From Mesorhizobium sp. LNHC252B00 (GTDB lineage Bacteria; Pseudomonadota; Alphaproteobacteria; Rhizobiales; Rhizobiaceae), in the NCBI RefSeq assembly GCF_000502955.1, contig NZ_AYWO01000001.1, positions 156,555 through 220,554 on the forward strand: a DNA stretch of 64,000 bases, read 5' to 3'. The notes under the pieces are model-generated. The model did no database searches and had not been told where the DNA came from. It worked only from the letters and a program-made list of their open reading frames with translations. The stretch's first letter is position 1. Each line of letters begins with the position of its first letter. This document shows, piece by piece, positions 35,196 through 44,466 of the stretch. The position numbers and the translations under genes are program-made.

Positions 35196-35240
35196 TATAG
35201 CGCCACGCGTCCTTTCGGACACACAAAGGACGCTGTAGCA
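35196..35240. repeat. GCGTCCTTT / AAAGGACGC hairpin repeat upstream of gshA
   Basis: A 9-bp perfect stem (35207-35215 with 35225-35233) has a 9-nt loop, flanked by TAGCGCCAC and TGTAGCA. From general knowledge this looks like another common Mesorhizobium-type intergenic repeat. It lies about 75 bp upstream of the gshA start, in or near its leader. Confidence 0.55.
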
Positions 35241-35310
35241 TTTCATTGGGTTCATGGTCCTTCCGAAAATCGAAAGCAGATTTTCGCGGTCATGTGCTGA
35301 GGGCTTACAA

Positions 35311-36684
35311 ATGGCGCGCGATACAACCGATTTCCGCCCGATCGAAGGTGTCGACGAACTCGTCGAGCATCTGGCCGAAGGCAACAAGCCGCGCGACAAG
35401 TGGCGCATCGGCACCGAGCACGAGAAATTCCCCTTCTATGTCGACGGCAACGCGCCTGTGCCCTATGGCGGCGAGCGCGGCATCCGCGCCATCCTCGAAG
35501 GCATGCAGTCAAAACTCGGCTGGGATCCGATCATCGATGATGGCCGCATCATCGGCCTTGTCGAACCGACCGGCCAGGGTGCGATTTCGCTGGAACCCGG
35601 CGGCCAGTTCGAGCTGTCCGGCGCGCCGCTGGAGACGATCCACCAGACCTGCCGCGAGGGCAATGCCCATCTGGCGCAGGTGCGCGAGATCGCCGAGCCG
35701 ATGGGCATCCGCTTTCTTGGCCTCGGCGGCAGCCCGAAATGGTCGCTGGCCGAGACGCCGAAAATGCCGAAATCGCGCTACGAGATCATGACGCGCTACA
35801 TGCCCAAGGTCGGCACCAAGGGCCTCGACATGATGTACCGCACCTGCACGATCCAGGTGAATCTCGACTTCGAGAGCGAGGCAGACATGCGCCGCAAGAT
35901 GCAGGTGTCGCTGAAGCTGCAGCCGCTGTCGACGGCATTGTTCGCCAATTCGCCTTTCACCGAAAGTCACCCGAACGGCTTGCAAAGCTGGCGCGGCGAC
36001 ATCTGGCGCGACACCGACAACCAGCGCTCGGGCCTGCTCGAATTCTGCTTCTCACCCGATTTCGGTTTCGCCGACTATGTCGAATGGGCGCTCGACGTGC
36101 CGATGTATTTCGTCATCCGCGACGACCACTATCACGACATGACGCACATCACCTTCCGCCAGTTCATGGCCGGGGCCGCGCGCAATGAAGTGCCGGACGG
36201 GCTGCCGACAATGGGCGACTGGGCAAACCATCTGTCGACGCTGTTTCCGGACGTGCGGCTGAAGCGCTTCCTCGAGATGCGCGGCGCCGACGGCGGGCCA
36301 TGGCGGCGCATCTGCGCATTGCCGGCCTTCTGGGTGGGGCTGCTCTATGATGAGGCAGCGCTGGACGCCGCCGAGGCGCTGACCTCGAGCTGGACGTATG
36401 AAGAAACGCTGGCGATGCGCAACGCGGTGCCGGAACAAGGCATTTCCGCGCCCTTCCGCAACGCCACGCTGCGCGAAATCGCGCGCGACGTGCTGGTCAT
36501 CTCGCGCATGGGGCTGAAGAACCGCGGCAAGAAGAACCGCGACGGCTATGACGAGACCTCCTTCCTCAACACTTTGGACGAGGTCGTCGCCCGCGGCACA
36601 ACCAGCGCCGAGGAGATGCTGTCAGCCTATCACACGCGCTGGGGCGGCTCGATCGAGCCGGTCTTTATGGAATATGCCTATTAG
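35311..36684 (+). CDS. gshA: Glutamate-cysteine ligase, plant/alphaproteobacterial type
   Basis: The product is 457 aa and of the family shared by plants and alphaproteobacteria. Typical blocks: KWRIGTEHEKFPFY, EPGGQFELSGAPL, MYRTCTIQVNLDFESEADMR, LFANSPFTESHPNGL and FRNATLREIARDVL. It joins glutamate and cysteine with ATP, the first and rate-limiting step of glutathione synthesis. The ATG at 35311 gives the usual N-terminus; an upstream frame from 35254 crosses the repeat-containing leader. Confidence 0.94.
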   Translation: MARDTTDFRPIEGVDELVEHLAEGNKPRDKWRIGTEHEKFPFYVDGNAPVPYGGERGIRAILEGMQSKLGWDPIIDDGRIIGLVEPTGQGAISLEPGGQFELSGAPLETIHQTCREGNAHLAQVREIAEPMGIRFLGLGGSPKWSLAETPKMPKSRYEIMTRYMPKVGTKGLDMMYRTCTIQVNLDFESEADMRRKMQVSLKLQPLSTALFANSPFTESHPNGLQSWRGDIWRDTDNQRSGLLEFCFSPDFGFADYVEWALDVPMYFVIRDDHYHDMTHITFRQFMAGAARNEVPDGLPTMGDWANHLSTLFPDVRLKRFLEMRGADGGPWRRICALPAFWVGLLYDEAALDAAEALTSSWTYEETLAMRNAVPEQGISAPFRNATLREIARDVLVISRMGLKNRGKKNRDGYDETSFLNTLDEVVARGTTSAEEMLSAYHTRWGGSIEPVFMEYAY

Positions 36685-36784
36685 CCCTCGGATTTGACGC
36701 AGCCGATCGATCGGCAAAAGCCGCTTCAATCGGAAGTCGAAACAAACTAGGCTTCTTCGGCGAGGATTTCCGGAGGAGACGCCG

Positions 36785-37816
36785 ATGCCTACCTTGTTCG
36801 ACATGCTGACGCAGGCCCAGAACGGCAACGGCATGCAGGCCCTTGCCCAGCAATACGGGCTTTCGATGCAGCAGACCCAGGCGGCGGTTGCCGCATTGCT
36901 GCCGGCCTTTTCGCAGGGGCTGCAACGCAACACCGCCGACCCCTATGGGCTCGGCGCCTTCATGACGGCGATGGCCAGCGGCCAGCACGCCAAGTATTTC
37001 GAGGACGCAACCCGGGCCTTCTCGCCGCAGGGCGTCGATGAGGGCAACGGCATTCTCGGGCACCTGTTCGGCTCGAAGGATCTGTCGCGCGCGGTGGCCA
37101 GCCAGGCGGCGCAAGCGAGCGGTGTCAACCAGCAGATCCTGCAGCAGATGCTACCGGCGATCGCCTCGATGGTCATGGGCGGGCTGTTCAAGCAAACGAC
37201 AAATCAGATGCAAGCCGCCGGCGGCTTTGGCGGTGGCGGCAACAATCCGCTCGGCGAGATCATCGAGCAGATGATGCGGCAAGGTGGTGGCATGCAGGCC
37301 CCGGCGCCGCAGCCACGTCAGACGCCGCAGCCCCAGAACCCGATGGACAACCCGCTCGGCAAGGTCTTGCAGGACATGTTCGGGGGCGGAACGCCCCAAC
37401 CGCAAAGCCAGCCGCAGCCGGCACCCAATCCCTATGGCGACAACCCGCTTGGCAAGGTGCTGCAGGACATGTTCGGCGGCGGTACGCCTCAGCCGCAGTC
37501 GCAAGGCCGGGCGCAGCCACAGCAGACGCAGAGCCCCTATGGCGATAATCCGTTGGGAAAGATCTTCGAGGAGATGTTGCGGCAAGGCGGCGGTGGCGGC
37601 TTCGGCGTCCCGGGCGGCCAGCCGGCGCCGCAACAGCCTCAAGCGCCCCCACAGCAACGTCAGGCACCTCAGACCAATCCGAGCGGTCGGCCGAAGAATC
37701 CGTTCGACGACCTGTTCGGCAAGATGTTCGAGACCGGCGCCCAGCAGCGTGACGACTACCAGAAGGGCGTGGAAACGATCTTCGACCAGTTCAAGCGCGA
37801 CATGGACCGGCGGTAG
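36785..37816 (+). CDS. DUF937 protein with internal amphipathic repeats
   Basis: The 343-aa protein starts after GGAGGAG. The N-terminal 140 residues fit DUF937 (TLFDMLTQAQNGNGMQALAQ). The C-terminal half is Gln/Pro/Gly-rich and contains five related units beginning NPLG or NPF: NPLGEIIEQMMRQGGG, NPLGKVLQDMFGGG twice, NPLGKIFEEMLRQGGG and NPFDDLFGKMFETG. Each unit looks like a short amphipathic helix in a disordered Pro/Gln linker. Function unknown; it ends just before hicA. Confidence 0.8.
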   Translation: MPTLFDMLTQAQNGNGMQALAQQYGLSMQQTQAAVAALLPAFSQGLQRNTADPYGLGAFMTAMASGQHAKYFEDATRAFSPQGVDEGNGILGHLFGSKDLSRAVASQAAQASGVNQQILQQMLPAIASMVMGGLFKQTTNQMQAAGGFGGGGNNPLGEIIEQMMRQGGGMQAPAPQPRQTPQPQNPMDNPLGKVLQDMFGGGTPQPQSQPQPAPNPYGDNPLGKVLQDMFGGGTPQPQSQGRAQPQQTQSPYGDNPLGKIFEEMLRQGGGGGFGVPGGQPAPQQPQAPPQQRQAPQTNPSGRPKNPFDDLFGKMFETGAQQRDDYQKGVETIFDQFKRDMDRR

Positions 37817-37825
37817 TCGACATCC

Positions 37826-38077
37826 GTGGGTAAGAGACTGGAGCAGATGCGCCGCAACCCGCGCGGCGACTGGTCGATAGCCGATGTAAAGGCGGTTTGT
37901 GACGAGGCTGGTGTCCAATGCGTGCCGCCAAGGTCAGGCGGCTCACACTACAAGGTCTATCATTCGGCAATAACCGATATTTTGACCGTGCCTTTCAAAC
38001 GGCCGATCAAACCCGTATATATTCGAAAGCTCGTGGCATTTATCGACGAGGCAAAGAGACATGATGGACAGACTTGA
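37826..38077 (+). CDS. hicA: HicA-family toxin (mRNA interferase)
   Basis: The 83-aa protein with a GTG start has the double-stranded-RNA-binding-like HicA fold. The catalytic His is in RSGGSHYKVYH, and a following strand-rich segment (TDILTVPFKRPIKPVYIRKL) matches the family. HicA cleaves mRNA when not bound by HicB. It starts 10 bp after the DUF937 gene stop and overlaps hicB by 17 bp, the usual toxin-first order. Confidence 0.85.
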   Translation: MGKRLEQMRRNPRGDWSIADVKAVCDEAGVQCVPPRSGGSHYKVYHSAITDILTVPFKRPIKPVYIRKLVAFIDEAKRHDGQT

Positions 38078-38285
38078 ATATCCCGTCGTCATTGCGCCAC
38101 TTTCTGCAGAGGACGGAGGGGGGTTTTCGGCTTTGGTGCCTGATCTGCCAGGCTGCGTGAGTGACGGCGACACCCCTGAAGAGGCCATCGCGAATGTCCA
38201 GGACGCCATAGCATCTTGGATAGAGGCCGCGCACGAGCTCGGCAGATCGATACCAAGGCCATCGCGAAAGCTGGCATTCGCCTGA
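38061..38285 (+). CDS. hicB: HicB-family antitoxin, short form
   Basis: The 74-aa protein has the HicB partial RNase H-like fold: EYPVVIAPLSAEDGGGFSAL, VPDLPGCVSDGDTPEEAIAN, then a helix AIASWIEAAHELGRSIPRPS. It neutralises HicA. The C-terminal ribbon-helix-helix or HTH DNA-binding domain found in many HicB proteins is absent, so autoregulation would need another factor or is missing. Confidence 0.85.
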   Translation: MMDRLEYPVVIAPLSAEDGGGFSALVPDLPGCVSDGDTPEEAIANVQDAIASWIEAAHELGRSIPRPSRKLAFA

Positions 38286-38290
38286 CTGCC

Positions 38291-38322
38291 AAAAGAAAAG
38301 CCCGGTCCTGGGAGGACCGGGC
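38291..38322 (-). terminator. Intrinsic terminator of the DUF1127 gene
   Basis: GCCCGGTCCT (38300-38309) and AGGACCGGGC (38313-38322) form a 10-bp stem with a 3-nt loop. On the minus strand it is followed by TTTTCTTTT (38299-38291). It serves the minus-strand gene at 38430; hicB on the plus strand ends 5 bp away but lacks a T-run here. Confidence 0.85.
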
Positions 38323-38395
38323 AGAGTGCAGGCGGCCGGCGGGGATCCGGCAGGGAGTGGGGCCTGCATACTTTTCAGTCGCGCCGAACCTCTAA

Positions 38396-38412
38396 GAGGT
38401 TCAAAGCAACCT
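38396..38412. other. Perfect 17-bp palindrome
   Basis: GAACCTCT and AGAGGTTC flank one A. It lies 18 bp beyond the DUF1127 stop, between it and its terminator, in the small hicB/DUF1127 gap. It could be an operator or a processing hairpin; neither is supported further. Confidence 0.45.
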
Positions 38413-38429
38413 GAACAACAAGCTGTCGA

Positions 38430-38720
38430 TCAAGCGACCTTGCGGGCGAAATCCTCGATCGTCTCGATGCGATCGCTGGCGATTTCGCGCAACATCGCCG
38501 TCGGGTCGCGGCCAAACGGCACGTCGATGGCGACATGCAGGTCGGCGCGCGTCAGGCCGATATCGGCGAGTTCGGCGTCCGACATCTCTCCCAGGCGATA
38601 GAAGGCGCGGCGGTTTTTCCAGGCGCGGTAGACGTTGGAAATGGTGTTTGCCACGCGCGTCGCAACGGCCGGACGCGAGGTGATGCGCGAGGTCTCGGTG
38701 GCGAAATCAAACGTGGTCAT
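38430..38720 (-). CDS. DUF1127 domain small protein
   Basis: The 96-aa product has the DUF1127 core VYRAWKNRRAFYRLGEMSDA followed by ELADIGLTRADL. Arg-rich DUF1127 proteins in rhizobia and relatives bind RNA or affect phosphate, carbon and stress responses. The start has AAGGAGACC six bases upstream. A longer frame to 38807 is unlikely. Followed by a strong terminator and divergent from the LysR gene at 38897. Confidence 0.88.
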   Translation of the reverse strand: MTTFDFATETSRITSRPAVATRVANTISNVYRAWKNRRAFYRLGEMSDAELADIGLTRADLHVAIDVPFGRDPTAMLREIASDRIETIEDFARKVA

Positions 38721-38896
38721 GTCGGTCTCCTTCAGACTCGAACGAGCAAGGCCAGCAATCGGCGCTGACAACAGCGGCGGTTCCGGTCCCAATTCACATG
38801 CTTTCATGTGGACAATGCGAATTTGACATGATGCGATTGATTAATCCAACGAATGTTTCTAATCTTAGGCATCAACACTAGTGATGGATCATATCG

Positions 38897-39853
38897 ATGA
38901 AATCGCCTCTCGATCTCGATCAGTTGCAGACCTTCATCTCGATTGCCGACACCGGCAGCTTCACCAGAGCGGCCGAAGAGGTGCACCGGACGCAGTCGGC
39001 GGTGTCGATGCAGATGCGCCGGCTGGAAGAGCGGATCGGCAAGCCGCTGTTCGAGAAAGACGGGCGCACCAACAGACTGACCGAGGAAGGCGACAAGCTG
39101 CTGTCCTACGCGCGCCGGCTGCTCTATCTCAACCGCGAGACGCTCGCCGCTTTTGATGATCGGCGGCTCGAAGGCACGATCCGCATCGGCACGCCGGACG
39201 ATTATGCCGACCGTTTCCTTCCGGAAATCATGGCGCGGTTCACGCGCTCCAATCCGCGCGTCGAACTGACTGTCATCTGCGAGCCGACACCGGGGCTTGT
39301 CGAGCATATCAAGCGCGGCAATCTCGACCTGGCGCTGGTGACGCACAACGACGTTCGCGGCCAGTCGGAGGTGGTGCGGCGCGAACCGCTGCTGTGGGTC
39401 ACCTCGGCCAACCATGCAACGCATGAACAGGAAACGCTGCCGATGGCCTTTGGCCGGCCGAACTGCATCTGGCGGCGCGCTGCAGTCGATGTGCTCGACC
39501 AGCAGAACCGCGATTATCGCATCCTGTTCACCAGCTTCTCGGCCACTGTCATCACCGCCGCGGTGCTTTCCGGCCTGGCGATCTCGGTGCTGCCGGAATG
39601 CGCGCTGCGGCCAGGCATGCGGGTGCTGGGTGAGGCCGACGGCTTCGGCGCCCTGCCCGATTGCCGTATCGGCATCATGCGCGGCCAGACGTCGCGACCC
39701 GAGATCGTCGACGCGCTCGCCCGCCATATTTCGGAAAGCCTCGACAATATTTCCGTGCCGCTCAGCGAGGACACCGGGACATTCGATTTCGCAGCGCTCG
39801 CCTTCACGAAGCTGCGGAGAAGCAAGCCGAACCAGATCCTGCCCGGCTGGTAG
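38897..39853 (+). CDS. LysR-family transcriptional regulator
   Basis: The product is 318 aa. The DNA-binding part is [20 protein letters not shown] with [20 protein letters not shown], a canonical LysR winged helix. The effector domain has [20 protein letters not shown] and a C-terminal [20 protein letters not shown]. Such regulators usually act on a divergent gene, here DUF1127 176 bp away. Effector unknown. xseA begins 82 bp downstream. Confidence 0.92.
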   Translation: MKSPLDLDQLQTFISIADTGSFTRAAEEVHRTQSAVSMQMRRLEERIGKPLFEKDGRTNRLTEEGDKLLSYARRLLYLNRETLAAFDDRRLEGTIRIGTPDDYADRFLPEIMARFTRSNPRVELTVICEPTPGLVEHIKRGNLDLALVTHNDVRGQSEVVRREPLLWVTSANHATHEQETLPMAFGRPNCIWRRAAVDVLDQQNRDYRILFTSFSATVITAAVLSGLAISVLPECALRPGMRVLGEADGFGALPDCRIGIMRGQTSRPEIVDALARHISESLDNISVPLSEDTGTFDFAALAFTKLRRSKPNQILPGW

Positions 39854-39935
39854 GCGGGTCAGGCATGCGGGTTATGAATGCCTGGCCGAGAGCGGCCACC
39901 TTGACGCGGGCGCCCAACCGTCCCCCAATCGGCCG

Positions 39936-41567
39936 ATGAGCGACGCATCATCCGAATCACGCACCAACGCCACCGAATACACGGTGAGCGAGATTTCCGG
40001 CGCGCTGAAGCGCACGGTCGAGGACGTGTTCGGCAATGTGCGGGTGCGCGGCGAAATCTCGGGCTATCGCGGGCCGCATTCCTCCGGTCATGCCTATTTC
40101 GCGCTGAAGGACGACCGTGCCCGGCTCGACGCCGTGGTGTGGAAGGGCACGATGAGCCGGCTGAAGTTCCGCCCCGAAGAGGGGATGGAGGTGATCGCCA
40201 CCGGCAAGCTCACCACCTATCCCGGCAAGTCCAATTACCAGATCGTCATCGACAATCTGGAGCCAGCCGGCGCGGGCGCGCTGATGGCGCTGCTGGAAGA
40301 GCGCAAACGGCGGCTGCAGGCCGAGGGCCTGTTCGACACCAGCCGCAAGCGGTTGCTGCCGTTCATGCCGCGCGTCATCGGCGTCGTCACCTCGCCGACC
40401 GGATCCGTCATCCGCGACATCATCCACCGCATCAAGGACCGGTTTCCGCTGCATATCCTGGTCTGGCCGGTGCGCGTGCAGGGCGAAACGTCTGGCGCGG
40501 AAGTGACTGCGGCGGTCAACGGCTTCAACGCGCTGGCCTGGGACGGTGCCATCCAGCGCCCCGATCTGCTGATCGTGGCGCGCGGCGGCGGCAGTCTCGA
40601 AGACCTCTGGGGGTTTAACGACGAGGCGCTCGCCCGTGCCGTTGCCGCCTCCGCGATTCCGGTGATTTCGGCTGTCGGCCACGAGACGGACTGGACGCTA
40701 GTCGATCTCGTCGCGGATGTGCGGGCACCGACCCCGACCGGTGCGGCCGAGATTGCAGTGCCGGTGAAGGCGGACCTTGAAGCCACGCTTGCCAGCCTCG
40801 GCGCGCGGCTCAAGGCGGCGGCCCTGCGCAATTTCGAACGCAAGCGGCAGGCCGCCCGTGCGGCCGCCCGTGCTCTCCCCTCGCCCGATCAATTGCTGGC
40901 GCTGCCGCGGCGGCGCCTCGATGATGCGACATCTAGGCTCGGCCGCGGCCTGATGGTCTCCACCGAACGAAAGCGGGCACGATTCTTCGCTGTAAAGCTG
41001 ACACCGGCGATGCTGTCCCAGCGCATTGCCGAGGTGCGGCGCTCCAATGAGCGCAATCTTTTAAGGGCACAAGTGGCGCTACGCGCGTTGGCAAGAGCCC
41101 GGCGGGCGGAATTAAATCGTGCGGCGGACCAGTTGCCGAAATGCGCCAGGGCATCGCTGCAGCGGCACAGGCAGCAATTGGCTTTGCTGCAAGGCCGCAT
41201 CACGATCGAGCCCACAGCGCGGCGGCAACGCGTGCAGAGGGATTTGCTGACAGCTTTAACAAGACGCGGCACGCAAGCCGTGGGGCTCAGGCTGGAGCGC
41301 CTGCGCGGCCGCATCGTACAAGCCGAAAGGCTGATGGCGACGCTGTCGCATAAGGCGGTGCTTGCACGCGGCTTCGCCTTGGTGAAGGACGCCGACGGAG
41401 CGGTGATCAAGCAAGCATCTGAGGTGGCGTCGGGAATGGCGCTTTCGCTTGAGTTCGCGGACGGCATCGCCGATGCGATTGCAACCAGCGGCACGGCAAA
41501 ACCGAAAGCGCTGGCCAAACCAGCAGCCAAGGCCAAAGTACCAGGCAATCAGGGATCGCTGTTCTGA
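39936..41567 (+). CDS. xseA: Exodeoxyribonuclease VII large subunit
   Basis: The product is 543 aa. The N-terminal OB-fold ([40 protein letters not shown]) is followed by the catalytic core with [51 protein letters not shown] and PTPTGAAE. The C-terminal region is a long Arg/Ala/Leu-rich coiled coil, then a basic Ala/Lys/Pro tail ending QGSLF. It degrades single-stranded DNA together with XseB, which is not in this window. The start at 39936 matches the family; no strong ribosome site. Confidence 0.94.
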   Translation: MSDASSESRTNATEYTVSEISGALKRTVEDVFGNVRVRGEISGYRGPHSSGHAYFALKDDRARLDAVVWKGTMSRLKFRPEEGMEVIATGKLTTYPGKSNYQIVIDNLEPAGAGALMALLEERKRRLQAEGLFDTSRKRLLPFMPRVIGVVTSPTGSVIRDIIHRIKDRFPLHILVWPVRVQGETSGAEVTAAVNGFNALAWDGAIQRPDLLIVARGGGSLEDLWGFNDEALARAVAASAIPVISAVGHETDWTLVDLVADVRAPTPTGAAEIAVPVKADLEATLASLGARLKAAALRNFERKRQAARAAARALPSPDQLLALPRRRLDDATSRLGRGLMVSTERKRARFFAVKLTPAMLSQRIAEVRRSNERNLLRAQVALRALARARRAELNRAADQLPKCARASLQRHRQQLALLQGRITIEPTARRQRVQRDLLTALTRRGTQAVGLRLERLRGRIVQAERLMATLSHKAVLARGFALVKDADGAVIKQASEVASGMALSLEFADGIADAIATSGTAKPKALAKPAAKAKVPGNQGSLF

Positions 41568-41571
41568 TGCC

Positions 41572-42690
41572 ATGACCGACAATCCGAACCATCTGGCAAC
41601 GCCTTCAGGCAAACCGCGCGCGCGAAGTTTTGGCATCGTCTTCGACGGGACGCCCGGGCCGTGCAACGCGATCACCGATGTGCCCGGAGTGGCGGTCGGT
41701 TACGCGACGCTGATTTCCGGCGACGGCGCGCTCGTCGTCGGCCAGGGACCGGTGCGCACCGGCGTGACCGCGATCCTGCCCAGGCCGCGCGCCGATCTTG
41801 CCACGCCGGTCTTCGCCGGCATCTTCAGCCAGAACGGCAATGGCGAACTGACCGGCTCGCACATCGTCGAGGAAACCGGCGCTTTCAACTTCCCGATCAC
41901 CATCACCAACACGCATTCCTGCGGTGTCTCACGCGACGGCACGCTGCGCTGGATGCAAAGCGTGCTGCCGACGGCGCTCGACAGCGCCTGGGGCCTACCG
42001 GTAGCGGCGGAGACCTATGACGGCTTCCTCAACGATATCAACGGCCACCATTTGACTTTTGAGCACGTCGCCCATGCTCTTGACGGTGCGACCGGCGGAC
42101 CGATCGAGGAAGGCAGCGTCGGCGGCGGCACCGGCATGATCACCTTCGGCTTCAAGGCAGGTTCAGGGACCGCGTCGCGCTTCGTCGAATGGCAAGGCCA
42201 TGGCTACGCCGTCGGCGCCTTCGTGCAGTCGAATTTCGGCAAGCGACACAATTTTACCATTCGTGGTCTGCGTGCCGGGCTGGAACTCGTCGAACCGGCG
42301 ATCCGCGAAGGGGCGCCGCGCGCCGAAAAGGGCTCGATCATAGCCGTCATCGCCACCGATGCGCCGTTCCTGCCGCACCAGATGAAGCGGCTGGCACGCC
42401 GGGTGCCGCTCGGCGTCTCCATGACCGGCGGCTTCGGCTACCACAGCTCCGGCGACATTTTTCTCGCCTTCTCGACCGCTAATCCCGCAGCGGCTCTGGT
42501 ACCGTCAGGCACCATCGCCAGTGCCGAGTTCATCCCTGACACAGACATCGATCCGTTTTTCGACGCGGTGATCCAGGCCGTGGAGGAAGCGATCCTCAAC
42601 GCGCTGGTCGCCAATGACGACATGAGCGGACGCGACGGCAATTTCGTGCCGGCGCTGCCGAAGGCGTGGCTGAAAGAAAAATTTGGCTGA
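41572..42690 (+). CDS. P1-family (DmpA/BapA-like) N-terminal nucleophile aminopeptidase
   Basis: The 372-aa protein matches the DmpA/L-aminopeptidase D-Ala-esterase family. Typical blocks are ITDVPGVAVGYATLISGDGA, VRTGVTAILPRP, GIFSQNGNGELTGSHIVEET, GSVGGGTGMITFGFKAGSGT and GFGYHSSGDIFLAFSTAN, where self-cleavage before a Ser creates the nucleophile. It probably cleaves short peptides or beta-peptides. It starts 4 bp after the xseA stop and may be cotranscribed with it. Bidirectional terminator at 42711. Confidence 0.9.
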   Translation: MTDNPNHLATPSGKPRARSFGIVFDGTPGPCNAITDVPGVAVGYATLISGDGALVVGQGPVRTGVTAILPRPRADLATPVFAGIFSQNGNGELTGSHIVEETGAFNFPITITNTHSCGVSRDGTLRWMQSVLPTALDSAWGLPVAAETYDGFLNDINGHHLTFEHVAHALDGATGGPIEEGSVGGGTGMITFGFKAGSGTASRFVEWQGHGYAVGAFVQSNFGKRHNFTIRGLRAGLELVEPAIREGAPRAEKGSIIAVIATDAPFLPHQMKRLARRVPLGVSMTGGFGYHSSGDIFLAFSTANPAAALVPSGTIASAEFIPDTDIDPFFDAVIQAVEEAILNALVANDDMSGRDGNFVPALPKAWLKEKFG

Positions 42691-42710
42691 AATTGATCGT
42701 TGAAACGAAA

Positions 42711-42733
42711 ACGCGGGCCAAGCAAGCCCGCGT
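42711..42733. terminator. Bidirectional terminator between the P1 peptidase and DUF768 genes
   Basis: ACGCGGGC (42711-42718) pairs with GCCCGCGT (42726-42733) around a 7-nt loop. The plus strand continues GTTTC; the minus strand continues TTTTCGTTTC. It lies between two convergent genes and can serve both. Confidence 0.8.
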
Positions 42734-42760
42734 GTTTCATACGGGGTCGCCCCTATTTGA

Positions 42761-43015
42761 TCATTCCGCTGCTTTGCTGGTCGCCTGCTGGCGCTCGTCG
42801 GCCTCGGCTGCTTCCTCGAGCCTGGATGCGATGAGTTCCTTGATGTCGCCGACTTCCTCCTGGATATCTTCCAGGGGTATGCCGACTTCGGCCGCCTTGG
42901 CGGCGCATTCCTTGGCCAGTGTCTCGGCCTGCTTCTCGATCCGGGCCTCGGAAGGCTGGCAGTGGACCTTCTCACCGATCCATTCCTGCAAGAACTCGAT
43001 CGCATGTTCACTCAT
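42761..43015 (-). CDS. DUF768 family small protein
   Basis: The 84-aa acidic protein with a start at MSEHAIEFLQEWIGEKVHCQ fits the DUF768 family, small proteins known mainly from Mesorhizobium and relatives. The pattern AAEVGIPLEDIQEEVGDIKE followed by a helical tail rich in Glu and Ala is typical. Function unknown. It has a 447-bp upstream region and the terminator at 42711. Confidence 0.8.
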   Translation of the reverse strand: MSEHAIEFLQEWIGEKVHCQPSEARIEKQAETLAKECAAKAAEVGIPLEDIQEEVGDIKELIASRLEEAAEADERQQATSKAAE

Positions 43016-43462
43016 ACTGCTGTTCCCTTGCGGCAAAGCCGGTTGGTAATCATAAACGTCGGCACCCCGCAAAGGATGCATGTCCCCATTCCAGCCGAGT
43101 CGCGGGCAGTCGGCAAGCCAATGCCGTCCAACGTCCACAGAGCCATAGGAAATCGAGGGGTCAAGAGCATTTTCTGATTCTGGAGGGTCGGTACCGTAGG
43201 CTGGGTTACGCCCAGCGTCGCGCCACTGTTTCTATTTGCTTTTTTCCGGTTTTCGAGCCGATTTTCGTCACAATAGATGGCGCAACTCACAACACATTTA
43301 CAGTCGCTTCGAGGTCGCTGCCCTCAGGCGCGCGGGTCGAAGCCGCCGCTATATAGTGGCATCCTCAGGCAATGTCGACTCCGCTCGCCATCCTGCTTCT
43401 TTCCGCCGCGCCGAGGGGCGGAAACAAGCCAAGGATGGACAAGCTTGCCGCAGGTTCAAGCT
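43016..43462. other. 447-bp region between DUF768 and the doeB end
   Basis: It must contain the DUF768 promoter (minus strand) and the 3' end of the ectoine operon. I see no convincing gene. There is a small hairpin CTGGG / CCCAG around 43201-43217 without a T-run, and an AT-richer part at 43225-43300. Confidence 0.45.
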
Positions 43463-44461
43463 TCAGACGTGCACAGCCACGACCGCCGCGCAGTCGCCGG
43501 CCTTGACCAGGCCGGGGAAATGCCGCGCCGCCAGCATGCCCGACATTTTTGCCAGGATTTCCTGGGGGGCTGCGCCGGTGCGACCGGTGGAATGGATGCG
43601 GGCAAGCACCGCGCCTTCTTCGACCGGCTCGCCAAGATCGACCATGGTTTCGATCATGCCGTCTTCCTCGGCGAACGAAAAACAATCGCCCGACGGCATG
43701 TCGAGCCACTGCGTCGGGCTCTTCTCGACCGCTCCGGCAACGATGCCGGTATGACGCAGCACATTGAGAATACCGCGCCGCGCGATCCGTACGGTTTGCG
43801 CACGCGAGGTCCCGCCGCCACCAAGTTCGGTGCTGACAAAAACCTTGCCCATCTCTTCGGCTGCCGTGTCGTACATGCCGACTGAATCAATCTCGATCAT
43901 GCGCATCGAAAACGGCGCGGAAAATGCCGCAACCGCCTCGAAGGCTTTCTGCTCCAGTGCCTTGTCCGGCAAAGTATGCGCGGCGCAGAACGGCACGAAG
44001 TCCAGCGTCCTGCCGCCGGAATGGAAATCGAACACGATGTCGGCGCGAGGCAGCAACTCACGTTGAAAATAGTCGGCGATCTTCTCGGTCACCGTGCCGT
44101 CCGGCCGGCCGGGGAAACTGCGGTTCATATTGCCCTTGTCGATCGGCGAGGTACGCGTGCCGGCGCGGAAGGCCGGATAATTCATCGCCGGCACGATGAT
44201 CACGGTGCCGCTGACATGCTTGGGATCGAGCGTGCGGGCGAGGTCGTAAAGCGCCAGCGGCCCCTCATACTCATCGCCATGGTTGCCGCCGGTCAGCAGT
44301 GCCGCCGGCCCCTTGCCGTTGCGGATGACGCAGATCGGGATCATCACCGAGCCCCAGGCCGAGTCGTCTCGACTGTAGGGCAGGCGCAGGAAACCGTGCT
44401 GGACGCCGTCACGGTCAAAATCCACCGTCGGCGCGATCGGTGATGGGCGTAGACTCGACAT
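43463..44461 (-). CDS. doeB: N-alpha-acetyl-L-2,4-diaminobutyrate deacetylase
   Basis: The 332-aa AstE/AspA-type zinc deacylase has TGGNHGDEYEGPLAL (His and Glu zinc ligands), FDFHSGGRTLDFVPF (His ligand) and STELGGGGTSRAQT (catalytic-site Glu). Next to doeA in an ehu/eut operon, it is DoeB (EutE), which removes acetate from the ring-opened ectoine product to give diaminobutyrate. The start at 44461 is 6 bp after the doeA stop. Last gene of the operon. Confidence 0.93.
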   Translation of the reverse strand: MSSLRPSPIAPTVDFDRDGVQHGFLRLPYSRDDSAWGSVMIPICVIRNGKGPAALLTGGNHGDEYEGPLALYDLARTLDPKHVSGTVIIVPAMNYPAFRAGTRTSPIDKGNMNRSFPGRPDGTVTEKIADYFQRELLPRADIVFDFHSGGRTLDFVPFCAAHTLPDKALEQKAFEAVAAFSAPFSMRMIEIDSVGMYDTAAEEMGKVFVSTELGGGGTSRAQTVRIARRGILNVLRHTGIVAGAVEKSPTQWLDMPSGDCFSFAEEDGMIETMVDLGEPVEEGAVLARIHSTGRTGAAPQEILAKMSGMLAARHFPGLVKAGDCAAVVAVHV

Positions 44462-44466
44462 CGGGT

